DNA of 64,000 nt, taken from positions 124,001-188,000 of the forward strand of contig WASS01000005.1 of the NCBI GenBank assembly GCA_009712635.1, in the 5' to 3' direction. A model generated the notes under the pieces. That model was given only the letters and a program-made list of their open reading frames with translations. It had not been told where the DNA came from and ran no database searches. This DNA is from Hungatella sp. (lineage in GTDB: Bacteria > Bacillota > Clostridia > Lachnospirales > Lachnospiraceae). Position 1 is the first letter of the stretch. The number at the start of each line of letters is the position of its first letter. Both the position numbers and the translations under genes were made by a program. Shown here one piece after another: positions 25,362 through 33,621 of this stretch.

Positions 25362-27035
25362 ATGGAAGATAACAAAGAAGAAATAATTTCTAAAAACTTT
25401 ATTGAACAGGAGATAGACAAGGATCTTTCAGAAGGCGTTTATAACCATGTGCAGACCAGATTTCCGCCGGAGCCAAACGGTTATCTGCATATTGGACATG
25501 CCAAATCCATCCTGTTAAACTATGGCCTGGCTAAAAAGTATGGCGGAAAATTCAACCTCCGTTTTGATGATACAAACCCGACAAAAGAAAAGACGGAATT
25601 CGTGGAATCTATTATTGAAGATGTGAAATGGCTGGGAGCAGAATTTGATGACAGACTTTACTTTGCTTCCAACTACTTTCAGGAGATGTACGACTGTGCC
25701 GTTCTTTTAATCAAGAAGGGAAAGGCATTTGTCTGTGATTTAACTGCCGATGAAATAAGGGAATACCGGGGAGATTTTAAAACTCCTGGTAAGGAGAGCC
25801 CTTACAGAAACCGGAGTGTGGAAGAGAACTTAAAGATGTTTGAAGAGATGAAGGACGGTAAATACAAAGACGGCGAAAAAGTGTTAAGAGCCAGAATTGA
25901 TATGTCATCTCCCAACATCAACATGCGTGATCCGGTTATCTACCGTGTGGCACGTATGACCCATCACAACACCGGGGATACGTGGTGTATCTACCCCATG
26001 TATGATTTTGCACATCCAATTGAAGATGCCATTGAACATATCACCCACTCCATCTGTACACTGGAATTTGAAGATCACAGACCGTTGTACGACTGGGTAG
26101 TAAAAGAGTGTGAATTTGAAAATCCTCCCCGTCAGATAGAATTTGCAAAGCTTTATCTGACCAATGTGGTAACTGGAAAGCGTTACATCAAAAAGCTGGT
26201 AGAGGATAACATCGTTGACGGTTGGGAAGACCCAAGACTGGTATCCATCGCAGCATTAAGAAGAAGAGGCTATACGCCGGAATCCCTTCGTATGTTTGTT
26301 GATTTAGTGGGTGTTTCCAAGGCAAACAGCTCTGTTGACTACGCGATGTTAGAGTACTGCATCAGGGAAGATTTAAAACTGAAAAGACCCAGAATGATGG
26401 CGATTTTAGACCCAATCAAGCTGGTAATTGATAATTATCCGGAAGATACCACGGAGTATCTGGATGTAGCCAATAACCTGGAGAATCCGGAACTGGGTGA
26501 GAGAAAAGTTCCATTTGGAAAAGAACTTTACATCGAACGGGAAGATTTTATGGAAGAGCCCATTAAAAAGTACTTCCGTTTATTCCCAGGCAATGAAGTC
26601 CGCCTCATGAACGCTTATTTTGTGACCTGTACCGGTTGCGAAAAAGATGAGAACGGCAATGTTACGGTTGTTCACTGCACGTATGACCCGGAGACAAAGA
26701 GTGGTTCCGGATTTGAGGGCAGAAAAGTGAAAGGGACCATTCACTGGGTAGCTGCCTCAACTGCACAGAAAGTGGAGTGCCGCTTATATGAGAACATCGT
26801 AGATGAAGAAAGAGGAAAGTTAAACGAAGACGGAAGCTTAAACTTAAATCCCAATTCCCTGACTGTTTTAAAGAACTGTTATGTGGAGCCCAGCTTTGAA
26901 GGAGCCAGGGCATATGACAGCTACCAGTTTGTAAGAAACGGCTTCTTCTGTGTTGACTGCAAGGACAGCACACCGGAGCATCTGGTATTTAACCGGATTG
27001 TTTCCTTAAAGAGTTCTTTTAAAATTGGAAAATAG
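25362..27035 (+). CDS. glnS: Glutaminyl-tRNA synthetase
   Basis: 557 residues, class I synthetase. The HIGH motif is intact ([12 protein letters not shown], residues 38-49), DDTNPTKE and [18 protein letters not shown] are present, and the C-terminal anticodon-binding beta barrels follow. The segment equivalent to the KMSKS loop (TVMSKRKL in the E. coli enzyme) reads VVTGKRYI here, keeping the lysine but losing the Met-Ser. AGGAGGAAAG precedes the ATG. Many Gram-positives lack GlnRS and use GatCAB, so glnS here reflects the transferred lineage known in Lachnospiraceae. Confidence 0.95.
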   Translation: MEDNKEEIISKNFIEQEIDKDLSEGVYNHVQTRFPPEPNGYLHIGHAKSILLNYGLAKKYGGKFNLRFDDTNPTKEKTEFVESIIEDVKWLGAEFDDRLYFASNYFQEMYDCAVLLIKKGKAFVCDLTADEIREYRGDFKTPGKESPYRNRSVEENLKMFEEMKDGKYKDGEKVLRARIDMSSPNINMRDPVIYRVARMTHHNTGDTWCIYPMYDFAHPIEDAIEHITHSICTLEFEDHRPLYDWVVKECEFENPPRQIEFAKLYLTNVVTGKRYIKKLVEDNIVDGWEDPRLVSIAALRRRGYTPESLRMFVDLVGVSKANSSVDYAMLEYCIREDLKLKRPRMMAILDPIKLVIDNYPEDTTEYLDVANNLENPELGERKVPFGKELYIEREDFMEEPIKKYFRLFPGNEVRLMNAYFVTCTGCEKDENGNVTVVHCTYDPETKSGSGFEGRKVKGTIHWVAASTAQKVECRLYENIVDEERGKLNEDGSLNLNPNSLTVLKNCYVEPSFEGARAYDSYQFVRNGFFCVDCKDSTPEHLVFNRIVSLKSSFKIGK

Positions 27036-27047
27036 TACAGCTGAACA

Positions 27048-27090
27048 AAATGCCGCATGACCGTATGATAAGGGACGTGCGGCATTTTTT
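27048..27090 (+). terminator. Intrinsic terminator after glnS
   Basis: AAATGCCGCA (27048-27057) pairs with TGCGGCATTT (27078-27087), followed by T to 27090. Confidence 0.9.
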
Positions 27091-27120
27091 CCTATCCGGT
27101 AAAGGAGGATTGTTGTTACC

Positions 27121-28563
27121 ATGGAACTGATGATACCTTTAAAGAACCAGTCAGGCTGGCCTTATTACAGCCAGATTTACAGTTACATTAAGAATGAAAT
27201 TGTAAAAGGCAATCTAAGGCCTGCGGTCCGCCTCCCCTCCACCAGACTTTTGGCGGAGCATTTAAAAGTCAGCAGGAGTACCACCCAGATGGCCTACGAG
27301 CAGCTTTTATCCGAAGGCTATATTGAGTCGGTTCCCTGCCGTGGTTATTTTGTATTGAAAATCGACGGACTCATTCATACCGGACAGGAGACTTTAAAAA
27401 GCCAGCCCTCTTTTTTTACTACAGTAAAAGAGGAAGGGGAGAAAAAGAACTGGGCTGTGGATTTTTCCCCAAGAGGAATTGATCTTTGTAATTTTCCCTT
27501 TAATACATGGAGGCGGATATCAAAAAATACGTTGATCGATGATAACAGAGAGATCTTCGCAGCGGGAGATCCCCAGGGAGAATACCTGTTTCGGGAAGCA
27601 ATCCGCACTTATCTTCATTCTGCCAGAGGAGTCAACTGTCTCCCGGAACAGATCATTGTAGGTGCAGGAAGCGAATATCTTCTGATGCTGCTGTCCCAGA
27701 TTCTGGGAAGGGACAGAACCATTGCCATGGAAAATCCCACTTACAGGCAGGCATACCGGGTGTTTGACAGTCTGCAGTATCAGGTGGTACCAGTCGATAT
27801 GGATCAGTCGGGAATGAATGTCTCGCTGCTTGAGAAAAGCGGTGCAGATATTGCCTATGTCATGCCCTCTCATCAGTATCCCACTGGCATTATTATGCCG
27901 GTAAAACGAAGACAGGAGCTGCTTGCATGGGCATATGAACAGGAGAATCGGTATTTAATTGAGGATGATTACGACAGTGAATTCCGTTATAAGGGAAAGC
28001 CGATTCCTGCCCTGCAGGGTATGGATGACAGGGAGCGGGTGATTTACTGCGGCACCTTTTCCAAATCCATTGCACCTGCCATTCGTGTCAGTTACGTGGT
28101 ATTACCCATCCCTCTGTACCAGATTTATCAGAAACGGATCAGTTTCTATGCTTCCACCGTATCAAGAATTGATCAGAACATATTGTATCAGTTCCTGTCT
28201 GAGGGACATTATGAGCGTCATTTAAACCGAATGAGAGCCGTTTATAAGTCCAAGCACGATGTATTAACTGCAGGTTTAAGGTCCTTTGAAGATCAGTTTA
28301 TAATTGGGGGAGAACATGCAGGACTGCATCTTCTGCTGACAGACCGGATGGGAAGAAGCGAGGAGGAACTGGTTTTAAGGGCAGAGAAGAAAAACGTAAA
28401 AGTATATGGTTTGTCCGGATCCTTTATTCATAAAGAACATAACAAATATCCACCTACGGTTATTCTTGGTTTTGCAAATTTGACTGAGACGGAAATCCAA
28501 AAAGGGATTGCTCTTTTAAAAGAAGCCTGGTCGGTTGACGGCGGTAAGGGGGGAAGCTCGTGA
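27121..28563 (+). CDS. MocR/PdxR-family regulator (GntR HTH fused to aminotransferase)
   Basis: 480 residues. The N-terminal GntR winged helix (GNLRPAVRLPSTRLLAEHL, then SRSTTQMAYEQLLSEGY) is joined to a fold-type I aminotransferase domain with the PLP lysine in TFSKSIAPAIR (Lys about 315) and DDYDSEF. Such proteins regulate genes for PLP, GABA or amino acids and usually have no enzyme activity. No pdxS/pdxT is in view, so its target is unknown. AAAGGAGG lies 12 bases before ATG. It overlaps the next gene by four bases (GTGA). Confidence 0.88.
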   Translation: MELMIPLKNQSGWPYYSQIYSYIKNEIVKGNLRPAVRLPSTRLLAEHLKVSRSTTQMAYEQLLSEGYIESVPCRGYFVLKIDGLIHTGQETLKSQPSFFTTVKEEGEKKNWAVDFSPRGIDLCNFPFNTWRRISKNTLIDDNREIFAAGDPQGEYLFREAIRTYLHSARGVNCLPEQIIVGAGSEYLLMLLSQILGRDRTIAMENPTYRQAYRVFDSLQYQVVPVDMDQSGMNVSLLEKSGADIAYVMPSHQYPTGIIMPVKRRQELLAWAYEQENRYLIEDDYDSEFRYKGKPIPALQGMDDRERVIYCGTFSKSIAPAIRVSYVVLPIPLYQIYQKRISFYASTVSRIDQNILYQFLSEGHYERHLNRMRAVYKSKHDVLTAGLRSFEDQFIIGGEHAGLHLLLTDRMGRSEEELVLRAEKKNVKVYGLSGSFIHKEHNKYPPTVILGFANLTETEIQKGIALLKEAWSVDGGKGGSS

Positions 28564-29465
28564 ATTATGATGGAAATAAAGCCAAAAGAGAAGAAAATAT
28601 AAGAATTGGCGTCACCATTGCCCTGGTATCCCTGTTGATGCTTCTTTTAAGTGTGGCAGGAACCATTAGAAACAGTAAGGAAGTACAGAATAAGGATAAA
28701 CAGCTTAAAAAGACAGAGATATCTCAGATTCAGGAAAAAGACGCTCCAACACCAGAAACGGCGGTTATAGAAATGGCGGATACGGGAATTTCTCTGACTG
28801 CGGCCAATCGTGAATTTTTAGAAGGGCTGAACGGCAGATTGAAAGACGGGGACCTGGAAGGAGCTGCAAGATTAATAGAAGCAAATGGTGATTCTATTGC
28901 CCAATTTCCCTGTATGTATTCAGATGAGATGCTGACGCGTGAAATCAAGGATGGAACTGGAATTGTATTTTTAAAGCCCACCGTTGTATTTTATGGAGAT
29001 TTTAAAAATGGAATGCCGGATGGAACTGTTTCGGCCATCTCAGTCCTTAGTCTGGAAGAAGGCAAACGATACGATTATTCTTATGGAAGCTGGAAAAATG
29101 GAAAAATGAACGGCAGCGGTGAATGCGGTTACCGTTATTACGATGGGGTGACTCAGGATATTACTGTTAAAACCTCTAAAAGCGGAGTGTTTCAGGATGA
29201 CCTCATGCAGGGAGATATCACTTATTCCAGTACCAACAGGCAGGGAGAGACCGCTGTGTGGCAGTTTCAGACCAAAGACGGAGTGATCGTATTAAATGAC
29301 CGGTGGATTAAAGAAACAGATGCAAAGGGGGCAGTGATTTATAAACTCCTTGCCAATGGGGAAAAGAACCACGCCTATGCTCTTAATGAACGGGCCATAG
29401 GTGAGGATCGATGGAGAAATTTAATTTCGTTCTCCCAAATTGAAGGAGGAGGCACCAGTCAGTGA
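28560..29465 (+). CDS. Membrane-anchored protein with MORN-like repeat
   Basis: 301 residues, start GTG. It has one N-terminal membrane helix (VTIALVSLLMLLLSVAGTI), then a charged linker and an extracytoplasmic part. Here YGDFKNGMPDGT and YGSWKNGKMNGSGE look like MORN motifs (YxGxxxxGxxxGxG). No enzyme motif is seen. It is joined by four-base overlaps to a MocR regulator before and an AraC regulator after, so all three should be translated together. The function is unknown; a surface sensor or signal partner of the two regulators is one possibility. Confidence 0.7.
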   Translation: MNYDGNKAKREENIRIGVTIALVSLLMLLLSVAGTIRNSKEVQNKDKQLKKTEISQIQEKDAPTPETAVIEMADTGISLTAANREFLEGLNGRLKDGDLEGAARLIEANGDSIAQFPCMYSDEMLTREIKDGTGIVFLKPTVVFYGDFKNGMPDGTVSAISVLSLEEGKRYDYSYGSWKNGKMNGSGECGYRYYDGVTQDITVKTSKSGVFQDDLMQGDITYSSTNRQGETAVWQFQTKDGVIVLNDRWIKETDAKGAVIYKLLANGEKNHAYALNERAIGEDRWRNLISFSQIEGGGTSQ

Positions 29466-30451
29466 ATCAGAATATTATAAACCGCCTTGCGGTGATCACC
29501 GATGAGGAACGGGAGATCATAAACGGCCGGACGGAAATCGACCGGAAGCGGTATACAGAGGGGCAGGAGCTGGTGATTGACAGCCGAAAGATGTTAGAGC
29601 ATGGTAAGATGATCCGCATCAGACCTCATACCAGATTTGTTCATTTCCCAAGACATAAACATAATTATATAGAAGTGATTTATATGTGCCAGGGAGAGAC
29701 CACCCACCGGATTGACGGGGAAGAGGTAGTATTAAAAACCGGGGAACTGCTGTTTTTAAATCAGCATGCAACACAGGAAATACTTCCTGCAGGTGAGGGA
29801 GATATTGCCGTTAACTTTATCATACTTCCGGAGTTTTTTGATACTGCATTTCAGATGATGGGAGAGGAGAAGAACCTTTTAAGAGATTTTCTGGTAGGCA
29901 GTCTTTGCTTTGATCCACGCTATGCCAGTTACCTGCATTTTCAGGTGGCTGACGTTCTTCCAGTACAGAATCTGGTGGAAAATATGGTATGGACTCTGCT
30001 CAATGACCAGCCAAATAAAAGAAGTATCAATCAGGTTACAATGGGGCTTTTATTTCTTCAACTCATGCACTACACCGATAAGATCAGCCATACATCAGAA
30101 AGTTTTGACCAGAAGCTGACTTTTCAGGTTTTAAAATTTATCGATGAAAATTATAAAGACGGGGAGCTGACAGAACTTGCAGCCAGCTTAAACTACAATA
30201 TTTACTGGCTGAGCAGAGCAGTAAAACGTCTCACCGGCCGGACATTTAAGGAACTCATTCAGATTAAACGGCTGAATCAGGCTTCCTTTCTTCTTCTGAA
30301 TACCAGACTCTCTATCACGGATATATCGATTGCAGTAGGATATGACAATACCAGTTATTTTCATCGGATTTTCCGGAATTACTACAGCATGTCTCCAAAA
30401 GAATACAGGGATAAGAATGTAACCCTGCCATTTCCCGATGGGAAGAGATAA
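29462..30451 (+). CDS. AraC-family transcriptional regulator with cupin sensor
   Basis: 329 residues. The N-terminal cupin-like domain (PRHKHNYIEVIYMCQGE, then GELLFLNQHATQEI) would bind a ligand such as a sugar. The C-terminal double AraC HTH begins near residue 225 (YKDGELTELAASLNYNIYWLSRAVKRL and the second HTH SITDISIAVGYDNTSYFHRIF, typed here in parts). GTG start, four-base overlap with the MORN-like gene, GGAGGAGG 11 bases upstream. The rhamnose operon starts 1.4 kb downstream, so RhaR-like control is possible but not shown. Confidence 0.85.
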   Translation: MNQNIINRLAVITDEEREIINGRTEIDRKRYTEGQELVIDSRKMLEHGKMIRIRPHTRFVHFPRHKHNYIEVIYMCQGETTHRIDGEEVVLKTGELLFLNQHATQEILPAGEGDIAVNFIILPEFFDTAFQMMGEEKNLLRDFLVGSLCFDPRYASYLHFQVADVLPVQNLVENMVWTLLNDQPNKRSINQVTMGLLFLQLMHYTDKISHTSESFDQKLTFQVLKFIDENYKDGELTELAASLNYNIYWLSRAVKRLTGRTFKELIQIKRLNQASFLLLNTRLSITDISIAVGYDNTSYFHRIFRNYYSMSPKEYRDKNVTLPFPDGKR

Positions 30452-30639
30452 CAGTATTAAGGAGTATCACTTTTCTTCTTTGTTAAGGATGAAAAGCCGG
30501 AAGTGATCTTTAAAAAAGTAGAAAAGAAAACAAAGATAATTTATTAATAACTTGTATTTTTGTAATAATGAAAAACGATTCTGCATATACTTGGTTATAT
30601 ATGGTTAATTTAATAATATCTGTAAAGGAGAGGACCAAT

Positions 30640-30873
30640 ATGCCAAGAGGAGTCAGAAAAACAGCGCTTGAGAAACTTCAGGAAGAGTTAACGGAAGTGC
30701 AGGAATCAATCAAGCAGTATAAGGAAAGTCTTATTACACTGGATGAAAAGGAAAAAGAAATTCAGGATAAAATAAAGCTGGAACAGTTTAAGGAAGTATC
30801 CACAATACTGGACGAGCACGAAATGTCTATTATGGACTTAAAGGAATTACTTATTTCTTCCAAGGCTGAGTAG
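30640..30873 (+). CDS. Small coiled-coil protein
   Basis: 77 residues, almost wholly heptad-like charged helix: ALEKLQEELTEVQESIKQY followed by EKEKEIQDKIKLEQF, and a short C-terminal helix. No known function. I begin at ATG 30640, where AAAGGAGAGG is properly placed; an in-frame ATG at 30568 has no ribosome site. It stands alone before a 0.4-kb stretch without genes. Confidence 0.72.
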   Translation: MPRGVRKTALEKLQEELTEVQESIKQYKESLITLDEKEKEIQDKIKLEQFKEVSTILDEHEMSIMDLKELLISSKAE

Positions 30874-31196
30874 GAAGATTAAAAGCAATTGGGTGAGAAT
30901 GCGAATAAGGACGCTAATTTATCTATGCTTATAGCTGGTTATGTGAAGCTGTAAATATAAGGGATTCCAGTTGTTAAATTTATTATTCGTTGTTCTTATT
31001 TATGCAAAATGGTATGAAAATGTTGTTAAATACAATCAAGCGTCACGGAAATACTGAATTACAGTATGCCGTGACGTTTTGTATTGAGGTTGATTTTTAA
31101 GATTTGTTTTTATGCGGGCATGGTGGATATTGGAGTCGGGGAGAATTGAGAAACGGCAGCAAGGCAGTTACTGCGCCTGTTGCCTGGGAAAAGTAA
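30874..31196. other. Gene-poor stretch before the toxin locus
   Basis: No supported gene on either strand. The only clear element is the hairpin at 31041-31080. A short motif at 30902-30915 (AATAAGGACGCTAA) resembles the arm of the terminator at 31641. Confidence 0.6.
31041..31080 (+). terminator. Strong hairpin terminator in a gene-poor region
   Basis: CGTCACGG (31041-31048) pairs with CCGTGACG (31069-31076), with an inner ATACTG/CAGTAT stem, then TTTT. It may end the coiled-coil gene transcript or an unannotated RNA. Confidence 0.75.
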
Positions 31197-31225
31197 TTGC
31201 ACATTGAAATGGGATATGTTACCAT
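31197..31225 (+). promoter_or_regulatory. Possible promoter of the toxin mRNA
   Basis: TTGCAC (31197-31202), 17-base spacer ending TGT (extended -10), TACCAT (31220-31225). The boxes are weak. It would give a leader of about 66 bases. Confidence 0.4.
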
Positions 31226-31251
31226 AGTGAGATGGAACAATCGTGTCACTG

Positions 31252-31265
31252 CAAGGGCGTTGGCC
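31252..31265 (+). other. 5' arm of a long-range toxin mRNA interaction
   Basis: CAAGGGCGTTGGCC can pair with GGCCAACCCCTTG at 31474-31486 over 13 bp with one bulged C. A 5'-3' interaction of this kind silences translation in known type I toxin mRNAs (family knowledge); here it is predicted only. Confidence 0.55.
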
Positions 31266-31267
31266 TT

Positions 31268-31289
31268 CTATCTTTACATAGATAGGAGG
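31268..31289 (+). promoter_or_regulatory. Hairpin touching the toxin ribosome site
   Basis: CTATCT (31268-31273) and AGATAG (31280-31285) form a 6-bp stem whose 3' arm overlaps the AGGAGG ribosome site (31284-31289). Confidence 0.55.
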
Positions 31290-31297
31290 TGGTGCGG

Positions 31298-31381
31298 ATG
31301 AAATATGACTTTAAAGACCTTATGGCCTTTGGTATGTTCATTTTAGCATTACTTACCTTTATTTTTTATAATTGTAAGTAG
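31298..31381 (+). CDS. Holin-like type I toxin peptide
   Basis: 27 residues: a short polar start (MKYDFKDLMA), one hydrophobic helix (FGMFILALLTFIF) and a short YNCK end. Size and layout match the putative holin-like toxin family of Firmicutes, single-helix peptides that harm the membrane when overproduced. AGGAGG is 8 bases before the ATG. It is embedded in mRNA structure, and a strong antisense promoter lies 3' of it (31517-31545), the usual arrangement of a type I toxin-antitoxin pair. Confidence 0.75.
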   Translation: MKYDFKDLMAFGMFILALLTFIFYNCK

Positions 31382-31382
31382 C

Positions 31383-31430
31383 GTTTTTCTATAAAGTCCT
31401 GGAAACAGGCATAGAAAAACCACCCTTGTA
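31383..31430. other. Inverted repeat just after the toxin stop
   Basis: GTTTTTCTAT and ATAGAAAAAC are perfect inverse copies enclosing CCTG-GAAA-CAGG. The hairpin forms in both the mRNA and the predicted antisense RNA, a plausible place where the two RNAs first contact. Confidence 0.65.
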
Positions 31431-31510
31431 TACTTTGGCGAGTTGAAGGATGGAAATTTCTATCTCATTTAATGGCCAACCCCTTGTGGAGGGGCGGTTG
31501 TTCCTTTTGT
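31385..31510 (-). ncRNA. Predicted antisense antitoxin RNA
   Basis: Transcription from the minus-strand promoter at 31517-31545 should begin near 31510 and run toward the toxin gene, crossing the 3' hairpins of the toxin mRNA. The left end is not defined because no T-rich terminator is obvious on this strand; 31385 is the far side of the inverted repeat and is a guess. Confidence 0.5.
31477..31509 (+). terminator. Likely terminator of the toxin mRNA
   Basis: CAACC (31477-31481) pairs with GGTTG (31496-31500), with CC/GG pairs within and a bulged C, followed by TTCCTTTTG. One arm is also the partner of the 5' leader. Confidence 0.6.
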
Positions 31511-31516
31511 AATTCT

Positions 31517-31545
31517 AATATAGCATATCTGTATATCAAAATCAA
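31517..31545 (-). promoter_or_regulatory. Antisense (antitoxin) promoter
   Basis: On the minus strand: TTGATT (31545-31540), 17-base spacer ending TGC (extended -10), TATATT (31522-31517). This is much stronger than the toxin promoter, as expected for an antitoxin RNA. Confidence 0.7.
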
Positions 31546-31640
31546 GAGAGCAGCCGCTAATTCCTGCCCTTTCATTGCCACGCTCCAGCGTTTCAGCGAT
31601 TACTCAGGTTGTTCAATTCTAAATTTTTTGCTTATATTGC

Positions 31641-31682
31641 AAATAAGGACGTAGTTTTAATTAAACAGCGTCCTTATTTTTT
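31641..31682 (+). terminator. Intrinsic terminator upstream of the rhamnose operon
   Basis: AAATAAGGACG (31641-31651) pairs with CGTCCTTATTT (31669-31679), and the T run continues to 31682. Confidence 0.8.
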
Positions 31683-31716
31683 ATTTAAATATCCATTATG
31701 ATATAAATAGAAATGT

Positions 31717-31812
31717 GGGTATCCCTTTATACCCAGAGAGCGTGGGCAATAATAATGAAACACCCTGCGGGTATCCCTTTATGCCCAAAAAGCATGGGCA
31801 AATATAATGAAA
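31717..31812 (+). repeat. Two 44-base imperfect direct repeats before rhaB, with -10 box
   Basis: GGGTATCCCTTTATRCCC begins each copy (31717 and 31769, 52 bases apart), and each ends TGGGCAA...ATAATGAAA. Within each copy CCCA and TGGG form a small dyad. The second copy includes TATAAT at 31803-31808 with no good -35, so these may be binding sites for the rhamnose regulator that activates the promoter. Confidence 0.6.
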
Positions 31813-31825
31813 GAGTGTGGTGCAT

Positions 31826-33256
31826 ATGGAAAAATATTATCTTGCCGTAGACATTGGAGCCTCCAGTGGTCGTCATATACTCGGTACTGTGAAGGACAAC
31901 AAGATAATTCTGGAAGAGATTTACCGTTTTGACAATGGCATGAAGCAGGAGAATGGTCATTTATCCTGGGATGTGGAGTCATTATTTACTGAAATAAAAG
32001 AGGGACTGAAGCAGTGTAAAAAACTTGGTAAGATACCCGTCAGCATGGGCATTGACACCTGGGCAGTGGATTTTGTCCTTCTTGATGAGGAGAATAAAAT
32101 TCTTGGAAGAGCAGCAGGATACCGGGATGCCAGAACAACGGGAATGGATGAAAAGGTATATGAAATCATTTCCCGGAATGATTTATATAAGAGAACCGGA
32201 ATTCAAAAACAGATCTTCAACACGATTTATCAGCTGATGGCTGTTAAGGAGAAAGAACCAGATCTTCTTAAGAGAGCAGAATCGCTCCTTATGATACCGG
32301 ACTACTTTCATTTTCTGCTGACAGGAGAAAAGAAACAGGAGTATACCAATGCTACCACTACCCAGCTGGTCAGCCCTGTAACTGAGGATTGGGATTATGA
32401 TCTGATTCGTATGCTTTCCTATCCGGAGAAATTATTTAGACCCCTTTCCATGCCTGGAACAAAGGTGGGCCAGTTCACTGAGGATATCATAAAAGAGGTG
32501 GGATTTTCCTGTACTGTAGTATTACCTGCCACTCATGATACCGGCTCTGCGGTAATGGCTGTTCCTAAAGTTCCGGGAAGAGTAGAAATTCAGGAGGACA
32601 TACTATACATCAGCTCAGGAACGTGGTCGCTTATGGGAACCGAACTTCCGGCTGCCGACTGTTCCATCAAAAGTATGGAAGCTAATTTTACCAACGAAGG
32701 CGGGTACGATTTCCGTTATCGGTATTTAAAAAATATTATGGGACTCTGGATGATACAGTCAGTGAAAAAAGAACTGGCTGAGAGAGGTGAAATTTATTCC
32801 TTCGCCAAGCTGTGTGAGCTTGCATCAAAGGAAAGTATCCCATCTCTGGTTGACTGTAACGATAACTGTTTTCTGGCCCCGGAAAGTATGATAAATGCAG
32901 TTGCTGAGTTCTGTCAGAGAAATAACCAGCCTGTACCAAAAAGTGCAGGAGAAATTGCTGCAGTGATTTATAACAGTCTTGCTGTATGCTATAAAGAGAC
33001 AGCCAAAGAGCTTCAGTCCATTACAGGAAAAACATATTCCAGTCTTCATGTGGTGGGAGGCGGTTCCAATGCAGCTTACCTAAATGAATTAACTGCAAAA
33101 CAGACGGGGAAAACCGTTTATGCCGGACCGGGAGAAGCCACAGCAATTGGAAATCTGCTGGCTCAGATGATCTCATACGGAGAATTTGAAGATTTAAAAA
33201 CAGCAAGAGAATCAGTATATCAGTCATTCGCTGTAAAAGAATATAAGCCGCTGTAA
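31826..33256 (+). CDS. rhaB: Rhamnulokinase
   Basis: 476 residues of the FGGY sugar-kinase family: AVDIGASSGRHILG (N-terminal phosphate loop), GIDTWAVDFVLLD, LPATHDTGSAV, YISSGTWSLMGTE and HVVGGGSNAAYLNEL. It phosphorylates L-rhamnulose to L-rhamnulose-1-phosphate. I use ATG 31826 as the start; a GTG at 31817 is also in frame, and GAAAGAG is the only, weak, ribosome site. It is the first of four genes that make the full pathway from L-rhamnose to dihydroxyacetone phosphate and lactaldehyde. Confidence 0.93.
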   Translation: MEKYYLAVDIGASSGRHILGTVKDNKIILEEIYRFDNGMKQENGHLSWDVESLFTEIKEGLKQCKKLGKIPVSMGIDTWAVDFVLLDEENKILGRAAGYRDARTTGMDEKVYEIISRNDLYKRTGIQKQIFNTIYQLMAVKEKEPDLLKRAESLLMIPDYFHFLLTGEKKQEYTNATTTQLVSPVTEDWDYDLIRMLSYPEKLFRPLSMPGTKVGQFTEDIIKEVGFSCTVVLPATHDTGSAVMAVPKVPGRVEIQEDILYISSGTWSLMGTELPAADCSIKSMEANFTNEGGYDFRYRYLKNIMGLWMIQSVKKELAERGEIYSFAKLCELASKESIPSLVDCNDNCFLAPESMINAVAEFCQRNNQPVPKSAGEIAAVIYNSLAVCYKETAKELQSITGKTYSSLHVVGGGSNAAYLNELTAKQTGKTVYAGPGEATAIGNLLAQMISYGEFEDLKTARESVYQSFAVKEYKPL

Positions 33257-33282
33257 ACGGCCGTGAACAGGAGAGGAACAAT

Positions 33283-33597
33283 ATGATCAGAAAATCATTT
33301 AAAATGTATTTAAATGAAGGAATGGCGGAGGAATATGAGAGACGCCACAATCTGCTTTGGCCGGAAATGAAAGAAATGATTCATGAATGCGGCGGACATA
33401 ATTATTCCATATTTTTAGATGAAGAAACCAACGTGCTTTATGGATATATTGAAATAGAAGAGGAAGAGAAATGGGCAAAATCTGCAGATACCCCCATTAA
33501 CCGGAAATGGTGGGACTATATGGCGGACATTATGAAAACAAATCCTGACAACAGCCCTGTTTCAGATGGGTTAAAACCGGTATTCCATTTAGACTGA
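33283..33597 (+). CDS. rhaM: L-rhamnose mutarotase
   Basis: 104 residues: KSFKMYLNEGMAEEYERRHN with the catalytic His near the start, WPEMKEMIHECGGHNYSIF, and the C-terminal KWWDYMADIM. It interconverts alpha and beta anomers of L-rhamnose before isomerisation. GGAGAGG is 7 bases before the ATG, with 26 bases from rhaB and 24 to rhaA. It is the full length of the family. Confidence 0.92.
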   Translation: MIRKSFKMYLNEGMAEEYERRHNLLWPEMKEMIHECGGHNYSIFLDEETNVLYGYIEIEEEEKWAKSADTPINRKWWDYMADIMKTNPDNSPVSDGLKPVFHLD

Positions 33598-33621
33598 AAA
33601 AAAAGAAAGGGAGAATTAAAC

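Noticed and set aside
31465-31575. 36-codon minus-strand frame with a hydrophobic part, antisense to the toxin 3' region
   Set aside because: The antisense promoter lies inside this frame, so the main antisense RNA would not contain its start. It is better explained as RNA.
31472-31654. 60-codon plus-strand frame after the toxin
   Set aside because: No ribosome site, and it runs through the predicted terminator and the antisense promoter.
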